Assembly (NCBI RefSeq): GCF_001557115.1 | Contig: NZ_LSKQ01000063.1 | Coordinates: forward strand, 1-14,037 | DNA from: Erythrobacter sp. CCH5-A1 | GTDB lineage: Bacteria > Pseudomonadota > Alphaproteobacteria > Sphingomonadales > Sphingomonadaceae | Length of the DNA: 14,037 bases | Direction of reading: 5' to 3' | Notes under the pieces: generated by a model | Database searches by the model: none | The model's input: only the letters and a program-made list of their open reading frames with translations | Told to the model about the DNA's origin: nothing | Made by a program: the position numbers and the translations under genes | Shown: positions 8,389 to 14,037 of the stretch, piece after piece | How positions within the stretch are numbered: the stretch's first letter is position 1 | Layout: each line of letters begins with the position of its first letter

Positions 8389-9174
8389 ATGTTATCGAAG
8401 ACTGACGCGACATATCTCGATCTTCGAGAACGCATTCTATTTGGCGAGCTCAAGGCTGGGTCACCGTATTCTGCCCAGGATATGGCTGCCCACTATGGGC
8501 TTCATATCAATAGAGCGCGCAGGTTGCTGGTCGCTTTGAAGGTTGGCGGATATCTGACCCGCTCGGGGGCTTCCTATGTCATCTCAACATTCTCGCAGAG
8601 CCAGGTTGAGGAATGGCGCCTTTCGTTGGGCGCAATCGTCGAGATCGGTGCCATAAGGTTGGCGCAGTCCGGAGGGGCAACTCTTGGCCCGCTCGCGGGA
8701 TTCATCGACGAGCGCATTCGAAACGTCCCTGTGAACCACGAGGATTTTTTTCTCGGTGCAATGGGGCTGACGCATATCGTGCTGGGTGGCAAGGAAAGCA
8801 CCCTAGCCAGCCTTGTCTCGCAGTTCATCCCCCAAGCGTTTTTCCGCCTCCTTTGGATGGCCGACTCTTATGCTGTCCGCACAGGTTTTCTGGTCGAGGC
8901 AAGCGACCGGTTCCTTGATGCAGCCAGGTCGGGCGACCTCGCGGGCGTTCGCGCGGCGAGCCGGCTATTCTTCGATGGCATCGCCCCTTCGCTCCAGATG
9001 CTCATCGAAAAGATGGGCGAGGGCATCTATCCGGTCAACGACCGTCAGGATGGATTTCAGACGATCGAGGACAACATCGCAGGATATCCGACCTATGCGG
9101 GCAGTTCGCGCACATTCACGCCAATTATCGAGCCCCTGGTGGAGGTCGGTCTGGCGGCCTTGCCTCTGAGTTGA
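8389..9174 (+). CDS. GntR/FadR-like transcriptional regulator
   Basis: This is a 261-residue DNA-binding protein of GntR type. Residues 8-65 fit the winged-helix signature: LRERILFGELKAGSPYS, then AQDMAAHYGLHINRARRLLVALKVGGYL, then a short wing (TRSGASYVIS). The C-terminal part (70-235) is all-helical and resembles an FCD ligand-binding domain, including a helix pair like FLDAARSGDLAGVRAASRLFF. The usual D-xx-FH metal/ligand residues are not clearly kept (EDFFLG), so ligand sensing may differ. The start is uncertain. ATG 8389 begins just before the domain, but the frame is open upstream with GTG 8329 and TTG 8308, and none has a good ribosome site. The gene is divergent from the small membrane protein and convergent with a second GntR-like gene. 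Its target is unknown; the divergent promoter region is the natural candidate. Confidence 0.75.
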   Translation: MLSKTDATYLDLRERILFGELKAGSPYSAQDMAAHYGLHINRARRLLVALKVGGYLTRSGASYVISTFSQSQVEEWRLSLGAIVEIGAIRLAQSGGATLGPLAGFIDERIRNVPVNHEDFFLGAMGLTHIVLGGKESTLASLVSQFIPQAFFRLLWMADSYAVRTGFLVEASDRFLDAARSGDLAGVRAASRLFFDGIAPSLQMLIEKMGEGIYPVNDRQDGFQTIEDNIAGYPTYAGSSRTFTPIIEPLVEVGLAALPLS

Positions 9175-9196
9175 GTGAGGCGTTTTACGCGCTCAC
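9175..9196. terminator. Candidate bidirectional hairpin between convergent genes
   Basis: GTGAG-GCG pairs with CGC-(G)-CTCAC across a TTTTA loop, with one bulged G. It begins immediately after the stop of the plus-strand regulator, and the minus-strand stop codon lies in the loop. No clear T-tract follows on either strand, so it may be an attenuating hairpin and not an efficient intrinsic terminator. Confidence 0.35.
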
Positions 9197-9877
9197 GGGC
9201 TCTTTTGGGTGGAGCCGCATGGCGACGGCTTCAGCTGCGCATTCCCGCGGTGCGCTCGTACCGACGAGGTTCGCAATGACATTGGCTGACCGTTTCATGC
9301 CTTCGAAGTCGGCTGCTTCAAGTCGAGCGGCAACTGCATAGGCGACCGCCACACTGGCGTCTTTGACGTAATCTTCCATGAGGCGCAGTTCGCCGGTGGC
9401 GCTGACGATCGCCAGCATCATCCTGTGGTGAGCAAGGCTCGTCGCAACCGCATCTCCGCCGTCCGCCATTTTGAGGAATTCATCAGCCAAAGCGCGGATT
9501 GCGGGTAGTGCCGGCGCGCAGTCCATGGAAGACAGCCTGATGATCGCCGCGGCTTCGATTGCCGCCAACTCCGCTATCTTATCATCGAGTTCCTTGACGC
9601 TGGGCTGGTACCATTTGAAACGGGCCCAGTCTGTCTTGATGAAACCGGTGCTTCGCAATTCCGCAAATGCGGCGGCGCTCCAATCGTCGTCCATTCCCAC
9701 GATCGCGGCAAGTGAGGCTGGGTCAGCGCCCTCATTTCCGAACTTGGAATTGATGCTGCAGCGCCGAATGCGCTCCATGCAGGCGTCAGGGCTGATCGCC
9801 ATGCGCTTGGCCGCTTGCTGGAAGAGCTCAATTCGTTTCGCCATGCGGCATAATAGCATGACGGCGGGCCTCATCAA
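9185..9877 (-). CDS. GntR-like regulator with FCD-like C-terminal domain
   Basis: This 230-residue protein has the same layout as its convergent neighbour. Residues 32-92 can be read as a degenerate winged helix (DPASLAAIVGMDDDWSAAAFAELRSTGFI, then a short wing). From about 95 to 225 it is Ala-rich and helical, with an FCD-like H150-H151-RMMLAIVSATGELRL segment and a final helix of the ADFEGMKRSANVIANLV kind. The ATG at 9877 overlaps the stop of the upstream 69-residue gene (ATGA), so translation is probably coupled. An internal ATG at residue 12 or 26 cannot be excluded, since no strong ribosome site is visible. It probably regulates its own operon or the neighbouring transfer genes. Similarity to the 8389 gene suggests the pair came from one ancestor or acts together; this is inference. 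Confidence 0.65.
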   Translation of the reverse strand: MMRPAVMLLCRMAKRIELFQQAAKRMAISPDACMERIRRCSINSKFGNEGADPASLAAIVGMDDDWSAAAFAELRSTGFIKTDWARFKWYQPSVKELDDKIAELAAIEAAAIIRLSSMDCAPALPAIRALADEFLKMADGGDAVATSLAHHRMMLAIVSATGELRLMEDYVKDASVAVAYAVAARLEAADFEGMKRSANVIANLVGTSAPRECAAEAVAMRLHPKEPVSA

Positions 9878-10083
9878 TCAGGCTTTGGCCAATCGCCACC
9901 GTGCACCTCACGCTCGTACTTCGAAATGCGCTTCCACTCGATGGCGACTTCGTCAAATCCATCGTCCGAGAGCAACCGCTCGCAGAGGCGGTCGATTTCA
10001 TGCGGGTCGTTGGGCAAACTCTCGTCCTCACGGTACTTTGCGACCGCGTCCATTACTTTCAGGGCGTCGTCGTAGTTTGCCAT
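9874..10083 (-). CDS. Small acidic protein coupled to a GntR-like regulator
   Basis: This is a 69-residue, highly charged, mostly helical protein without signal peptide, membrane segment or cysteine motif. I do not recognise a family. It is the first gene of a two-gene minus-strand operon: its TGA overlaps the ATG of the regulator downstream. The ribosome site is weak (GAG seven bases before the ATG). A perfect palindrome 14 bases upstream of the start and a TTGACA box farther out suggest that this operon is controlled at its own promoter. It could be an accessory partner of the regulator; there is no direct evidence. Confidence 0.6.
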   Translation of the reverse strand: MANYDDALKVMDAVAKYREDESLPNDPHEIDRLCERLLSDDGFDEVAIEWKRISKYEREVHGGDWPKPD

Positions 10084-10096
10084 TCAATGCTCGTTT

Positions 10097-10114
10097 CGAC
10101 CGCTTGTTCGGTCG
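10097..10114. promoter_or_regulatory. Palindromic candidate operator upstream of the 69-residue gene
   Basis: CGACCG, six bases (CTTGTT), then CGGTCG form a perfect 6-6-6 inverted repeat ending 14 bases before the minus-strand start codon at 10083. A perfect TTGACA on the minus strand (10137-10132) lies 17 bases upstream of it, which puts the palindrome where the -10 box would be. No good -10 is visible (the best is TAGCAA, closer than usual). Autoregulation by one of the two adjacent GntR-like proteins would fit. A hairpin in the leader RNA is an alternative. Confidence 0.45.
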
Positions 10115-10710
10115 CATTGCTACAGGCCCAGTGTCAAGACCGTATGAATGGGTACCAAGGGTCTTTGAGCCTTTGAATTCAAGCGATTTTGCCACATCGG
10201 CTGATCGTCCGCTGACGCGTAGAGGGAGGGATATGAGACGGCGCAGAATGGCGCTTCGCGGTGCGCGGCTGCGCGCGGGGCCATAGGCTCCGATGGTCGC
10301 ATTTTGGGACGAAGCCACCATTCCCGAGTTTCTGGCCGAACGTCAGATCGTGCTGCGTGCTGAGTTCCAGTGTGTTCTGGATCGCCGTCACAAAGCGTAT
10401 GCGACTGAACCGTCAAGAGACAGGCCGCTCACTGAGTGCCTATGGGAGGAAGTAGAAGCCGGTCAGGAGAGGAATGTTGGGGGGGCTGCGGACCGCGCCC
10501 GAGGAGATTATGCGACCCTTCAAGGGAATCTCATGAAGCACCTTTAGGCCATAGACGAGAAAGCAAATTCGCTTAGTTTGCTGCACCGGCAGTGTGCGCT
10601 GGAGCTGAGTGTTCGCCAAAGGTGTTCCCGATAACCGGCTTCCAGCTTTAGCGCTTGTCCAGTAGGATAACCGACTGCCCGTGTCCCAGTCACGAAGAAG
10701 CTTAGAGCGA
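10115..10710. other. Inter-module region with no convincing gene
   Basis: Apart from the doubtful short frame at 10293-10547, I see no supported gene on either strand between the palindrome and capV. Longer minus-strand frames here (for example 10120-10416 and 10440-10787) have unlikely compositions and overlap each other. The last 160 bases must hold the capV promoter, but no strong -35/-10 pair stands out. GATAACCG occurs twice, at 10630-10637 and 10666-10673, 36 bases apart. I found no transposase remnant or clear terminal inverted repeats. Confidence 0.5.
10293..10547 (+). CDS. Doubtful short ORF in the inter-module region
   Basis: This is an 84-codon open frame starting MVAFWDEATIPEFLAERQIV. 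The first 40 codons have coding-like composition with G/C-rich third positions and an amphipathic, acidic product. The second half is less convincing (runs of G, rare AGA/AGG codons). The ribosome site is weak, and no domain, signal peptide or membrane segment is visible. It could be a small genuine gene or the decayed end of a gene broken when the CBASS module was inserted. Confidence 0.3.
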   Translation: MVAFWDEATIPEFLAERQIVLRAEFQCVLDRRHKAYATEPSRDRPLTECLWEEVEAGQERNVGGAADRARGDYATLQGNLMKHL

Positions 10711-11664
10711 ATGACAAGGATAGATTGTGTGTCGAATGATGTTCCGGCCCCATTTCGGATTCTGAGCCTCGATGGTGGCGGTGCCAAGGGGTTTTATTCG
10801 CTCGGTGTTCTGCGAGAAATCGAAGGCCATGCAGGTAAGCGCCTGTGCGAAGTCTTCGACTTGATCTTCGGGACAAGCACGGGGGCAATCATCGCGTCGC
10901 TGCTCGCCCTTGGGCACTCAGTCGATGAGATTCACGCGTTGTACTCAGAACACGTCGTGCGCATCATGAAGCGCAAGTCATCACATGAGAAGACCGCTGC
11001 TCTCTCTGACCTTGCCCGCGAGGTCTACCGCGACACCCAGTTCGATGCCGTGAAAACCGGCATCGGCATCGTTGCCACGAAGTGGGAGATTGAGCGCCCC
11101 ATGATCTTCAAGGCGAGCGTGGTCCAAGCACATGGGCGCAAGGGCACATTTGTTCCCGGTTTCGGCGTGCCGGTGGGCGACGCGGTTGTCGCCTCATGCT
11201 CGGCCTACCCCTTCTTCGAACGAAAGTTGGTGAGCACCGCCCAGGGCGACCGCGTGGAGCTGGTCGACGGGGGCTATTGCGCCAACAATCCCACACTCTA
11301 CGCGATCGCGGATGCATTAAGCGCAATGGAGCAGCCCGCCGCCGCGCTACGCGTCGTCAGCGTCGGAGTTGGTGTATACCCGCAACCCAAGCCAAATCTA
11401 TTCAGCACAATGTGGTTCGCGCGATATTTGAAAAGTGTGCAGCTCCTCCAAAAGACGCTTGAGATCAACACCCAGTCGATGGATCAGCTTCGGCACATTC
11501 TATACAAGCATGTCCCAACAGTCCGCATCAGCGACACTTTCGAGCGGCCGGAGATGGCTACCGATTTGTTCGAGCACGATCTCGATAAACTGAATCTATT
11601 GCGGCAGCGTGGGGTAGAGTCATTCGCTAAAAGGGAATTCGAGCTTGCGGCGTTGCTGTCGTAG
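10711..11664 (+). CDS. capV: CapV, patatin-like phospholipase effector of CBASS
   Basis: This 317-residue protein is a patatin-family phospholipase. It carries the oxyanion-hole motif D21-G-G-G-A-K-G27, the nucleophile elbow G-T-S56-T-G, and the catalytic aspartate in V-D186-G-G. Together these give the Ser-Asp dyad of the family. In type II CBASS, CapV is activated by 3',3'-cGAMP or a similar cyclic dinucleotide and degrades inner-membrane phospholipids, causing death of the infected cell. It is followed by a CD-NTase and cap2, the order known from Vibrio cholerae capV-dncV-cap2-cap3. The ATG at 10711 is preferred; an in-frame GTG at 10681 would add 10 residues but has no ribosome site. No signal peptide or membrane segment is present, as expected for a soluble effector. 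The length fits CapV proteins. Confidence 0.92.
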   Translation: MTRIDCVSNDVPAPFRILSLDGGGAKGFYSLGVLREIEGHAGKRLCEVFDLIFGTSTGAIIASLLALGHSVDEIHALYSEHVVRIMKRKSSHEKTAALSDLAREVYRDTQFDAVKTGIGIVATKWEIERPMIFKASVVQAHGRKGTFVPGFGVPVGDAVVASCSAYPFFERKLVSTAQGDRVELVDGGYCANNPTLYAIADALSAMEQPAAALRVVSVGVGVYPQPKPNLFSTMWFARYLKSVQLLQKTLEINTQSMDQLRHILYKHVPTVRISDTFERPEMATDLFEHDLDKLNLLRQRGVESFAKREFELAALLS

Positions 11665-11814
11665 CCGGACTGAGCCCTTGGTGGCGCAGCTGCTTGGCAA
11701 AGGTTCGTAATGCCTCTTGTTCATGCTTTGTACTTGAATCCGGCATGTTACGTCGGTAGTCTGTTAGACCAAATGAGCTAAGGATAGAGTTCGTCCAATC
11801 GACTTCGATTAGCC

Positions 11815-11820
11815 AGAGGA
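11815..11820 (+). promoter_or_regulatory. Ribosome binding site of the CD-NTase gene
   Basis: AGAGGA five bases before ATG 11826 supports this start and independent initiation, since the gene is 161 bases away from capV and not coupled to it. Confidence 0.55.
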
Positions 11821-11825
11821 AGACT

Positions 11826-12878
11826 ATGTACGACGCGTCCGCTGAACTGCTGGGCTACCAAAATGCCGAGGTCAACCTACCCAGCACTGAGCGCACCAAC
11901 ATGCGCAAGCGGCGGGACTCCAATCGCGCCCGATTGAAGAAGGGCCTCGCCGATGCCGGTAAACCCGCACCGATTGGGCAGCACACGCAAGGCTCCTACG
12001 CCATGCACACGATGGTGCAGGATGAGAACACCGACTACGACATCGACGACGGCGTCTACTTCCGTAAAGATAAACTCGTCGGCCCGAACGGTGGGGAGCT
12101 TTCGGCCCTGAGCGTGCGCCAGATGGTTTGCGACGCGCTTCAAGACGATCGCTTCAACAAGCCTCCTGAGGTGCTCAAGAACTGCGTACGGATCTACTAC
12201 AACGAGGGCTTTCACGTTGACGTGCCCTCCTATCGCCGGATCGAATCCACCGATCCTTGGACCGGAAAGGCGGTCTACTCCTACGAACTGGCGAGTTCCG
12301 ACTGGAAGACCTCAGACGCACTTGCGGTTACTCGCTGGTTCAAGCAGCGCAATGAGCATCATAGTCCCGATTTTGACGACACGGATGGGCAGTTCTGCCG
12401 AGTAGTGCGACTGCTCAAGGCCTTCGCGCGAAGTCGATCATCGTGGAAGTCTCAGACTGCGACCGGCTTTATGATCACCAAACTCGCCGACGACTCCTTT
12501 TCGGCGTCCGCTGGTCGAGACGACATTGCGCTCCGAGAGACGATGAAGGCGATCCGTTGGCGTCTGGAGTGGAACACGACCATTGCCCACCCTACTATCG
12601 ACGGTGAAACGATCGGGCACGACAACGATGCCCGACCGGGTCACTTCAAGGATCGGCTGATGGAGAACTTGAAGCACCTGGAAGTGCTCGACACCGTCGA
12701 CTGCACGCATGAGGTCGCTATGGCCGCCTGGGACAAGGTGTTCTACACTGAATGGTTTTCGCAACAGCCGCCACCAGAGGAAGGGAGTAACGGCTCAGGG
12801 AGCATGAGCGCTAGCTCGCCGACTCGGCCTGTCGAGAAACGCGAGGGTGGTCGTTACGCGGGCCCGGCGTTGCCTTGA
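11826..12878 (+). CDS. cdnA: DncV-like CD-NTase (cyclic dinucleotide synthase) of type II CBASS
   Basis: This 350-residue nucleotidyltransferase makes the second messenger of the CBASS. The catalytic signature is complete: G56-S57 in QGSYAMHT, then D70-Y-D72-I-D74-D-G-V-Y-F giving the two metal-binding aspartates, and the third acidic residue D132 in FHVDVPSY. The motif DYDIDDGVYF is of the DncV (clade A) kind, which makes 3',3'-cGAMP in V. cholerae. The product here is inferred from this and from the CapV partner. Residues from about 315 on (PPPEEGSNGSGSMSASSP...) form a flexible linker ending in GGRYAGPALP, the kind of exposed C-terminal tail that Cap2 attaches to targets. The stop overlaps the cap2 TTG start (TTGA). 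The length is somewhat shorter than DncV (about 436). Confidence 0.92.
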   Translation: MYDASAELLGYQNAEVNLPSTERTNMRKRRDSNRARLKKGLADAGKPAPIGQHTQGSYAMHTMVQDENTDYDIDDGVYFRKDKLVGPNGGELSALSVRQMVCDALQDDRFNKPPEVLKNCVRIYYNEGFHVDVPSYRRIESTDPWTGKAVYSYELASSDWKTSDALAVTRWFKQRNEHHSPDFDDTDGQFCRVVRLLKAFARSRSSWKSQTATGFMITKLADDSFSASAGRDDIALRETMKAIRWRLEWNTTIAHPTIDGETIGHDNDARPGHFKDRLMENLKHLEVLDTVDCTHEVAMAAWDKVFYTEWFSQQPPPEEGSNGSGSMSASSPTRPVEKREGGRYAGPALP

Positions 12879-14037
12879 GTTTTCTCGCATCGAGGCGCTT
12901 GGAGGCGATCGAACAAGTCAGGGCCTGGGTCGAGACTGAAATTCCCAACGCTATGGGTCTTTCCAGCGCACAGCTCCTGGCGCTCGGGCGCGACGAAAGC
13001 TGGGACGGATGGAGGTTGCCGCTTCCCGGCAGCGAAGCAGGTTCGTTGAACCTGCTCCTTGATGCCGAGTTCCCTTATTCACTGCCGCGATTCTCGCTGG
13101 ATGGCCGCAGCGACCTACTGCGTGCCCCGCACATCGAAGCGGGCGGACGGCTCTGTCTCGCTGGTGACGGTGGCCGGGCAGACACGCTCGATCCAGTGGC
13201 CGTGGTCGAATATTCCCACCGGGAAGCGCTTGCGCTCATCGCCGAAAACGAAGCCGGCGGCAACCGAGATGATTATCTGCTCGACTTCGATGCATATTGG
13301 CGGCGCGATGTCACCCGCGACTTCCCAATCCGCACGTGGCTGCGCCCCGAGGCACGCAGCCGAGCCTTAGCGGCGTGGCACGGTCAGGAATTCTACCTCG
13401 TCGCCGAGAATACCGACGACTGCCGCACGTGGTTGAACAACCGCTACGGAGTGGACGACACTCGAACGTTCAAGGACGCCGTCGTCATTTGGCTAGATCG
13501 CCTGCCCGAGCCGAACTACTTTCCCAACGACGCAGGTTCGTTACGACGCTTGATCGCTGAGCGCTCTCCGGATGGTCTCACGGTATTCGACCGGCTCATG
13601 ACCACCATGATCGAGCGGGCGACCGTGGTTCTAACCGGAGCCACGCCCGCAGGCGAGATCGCCCAAGCACCGGCTGTGATCGAAGAACCCAACGTGGTAA
13701 GAGCCAGCGGGAAGGCCCCGAAGCCGAGCGTGTCGAAGGGGTTCCGACCAGGGCACGTTCCTCCCAACATTTTGGCTGTCCGACGTTCGGCCTGCCGGGT
13801 AACTGTGGAGCGGGTCGACGCCTGGCTAGGTCGGATGCGCGCCGGCGAAGGTGCGCAGCTCGGAGAGAAGCGTGTTGCTGTTCTCGGATGCGGCTCAGTC
13901 GGCGCCGGTGTCGCGAAGCTACTACTTCAATCTGGCTTGGGTCGCGTTGTGTTGGTCGATCCTGACACCTTCGCATGGGCCAATTTAGCCCATCTTATTC
14001 ACCGGCGATGTCGTGAAGGGTTGGCGGGAGTGGTGTA
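12875..14037 (+). CDS. cap2: Cap2, E2-E1 conjugation enzyme of type II CBASS (partial, possible frameshift)
   Basis: This frame is open from TTG 12875, which overlaps the CD-NTase stop, to the window end (387 codons; full Cap2 is about 600). There is no in-frame ATG before 12953, so the TTG is the likely coupled start. Residues 1-145 are an E2-like domain with FPYSLPRF, then PHIEAGGRLC94LAG containing the catalytic cysteine, and a NRDDYLLDFDAYW segment. After a linker, an E1-like adenylation domain begins with VAVLG338CGSVG343 and VLVDPDTFAWAN. Cap2 links the CD-NTase C-terminus to a target and thereby primes cyclic-nucleotide synthesis. The expected N-x-x-R-H after DPD is not seen in this frame (NLAHLIHRR); a frame change near 13991 restores a family-like sequence, so this copy may be broken or carry a sequencing error. 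Confidence 0.88.
   Translation, partial: MSFLASRRLEAIEQVRAWVETEIPNAMGLSSAQLLALGRDESWDGWRLPLPGSEAGSLNLLLDAEFPYSLPRFSLDGRSDLLRAPHIEAGGRLCLAGDGGRADTLDPVAVVEYSHREALALIAENEAGGNRDDYLLDFDAYWRRDVTRDFPIRTWLRPEARSRALAAWHGQEFYLVAENTDDCRTWLNNRYGVDDTRTFKDAVVIWLDRLPEPNYFPNDAGSLRRLIAERSPDGLTVFDRLMTTMIERATVVLTGATPAGEIAQAPAVIEEPNVVRASGKAPKPSVSKGFRPGHVPPNILAVRRSACRVTVERVDAWLGRMRAGEGAQLGEKRVAVLGCGSVGAGVAKLLLQSGLGRVVLVDPDTFAWANLAHLIHRRCREGLAGVV

Noticed and set aside
10028..10321. Minus-strand frame of 97 codons over the palindrome and the 69-residue gene start
   Set aside because: It conflicts with the better-supported 69-residue gene, is basic and low in hydrophobic residues, and has no recognisable domain.
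10440..10787. 115-codon minus-strand frame overlapping the start of capV
   Set aside because: It has no ribosome site or domain, and it runs through the capV start and the DGGGxKG-coding part; probably non-coding.
13059..13370. ATG-started plus-strand frame of 103 codons inside cap2
   Set aside because: It is a different frame from the E2 domain, whose motifs (FPYSLPRF, GGRLCLAG) fix the true reading frame.
1..14037. Insertion sequences and CRISPR arrays
   Set aside because: No transposase-like frame, no paired terminal inverted repeats and no regularly spaced direct repeats were seen by eye on either strand.

Overview
The window looks like part of a conjugative plasmid or integrative conjugative element from an alphaproteobacterium, most likely a sphingomonad (Novosphingobium/Sphingobium type). 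This rests on the high G+C, strong third-position G/C in the coding frames, and the gene order trbC-traN-traF-traH-traG of an F-type type IV secretion system. The host assignment is inference; the transfer genes themselves are clear.

Bases 64-7956 (+) form one tightly packed operon for mating-pair formation: trbC, traN, an unnamed 125-codon gene, traF, traH and traG. Neighbouring genes overlap by 1-4 bases or are separated by a few bases, so they should be cotranscribed from a promoter left of the window. TrbC, TraH and TraF serve pilus assembly in the periplasm, TraN is the Cys-rich outer-membrane adhesin that stabilises mating pairs, and TraG is the large inner-membrane protein for pilus assembly and pair stabilisation.

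Bases 7988-10083 are an accessory/regulatory block. It holds a 74-residue tail-anchored membrane protein on the minus strand, a GntR/FadR-like regulator on the plus strand, and convergent to that a second GntR-like protein translationally coupled to a 69-residue protein. A perfect 6-6-6 palindrome lies just upstream of the 69-residue gene and is a candidate operator. Bases 10084-10710 are weakly coding at best and mark the transition to the next module.

Bases 10711-14037 (+) are the left part of a type II CBASS anti-phage system in the order capV (patatin-like phospholipase effector), DncV-like CD-NTase, and cap2 (E2-E1 conjugation enzyme). A Cap3 JAB peptidase would be expected beyond the right edge. 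The expected logic is that infection activates the CD-NTase, which Cap2 primes by conjugating its C-terminus. The cyclic nucleotide then activates CapV, which degrades membrane phospholipid and kills the infected cell. Cap2 is cut by the window edge and its reading frame appears to break just after the E1 nucleotide-binding motif, so whether the system is intact is an open question.
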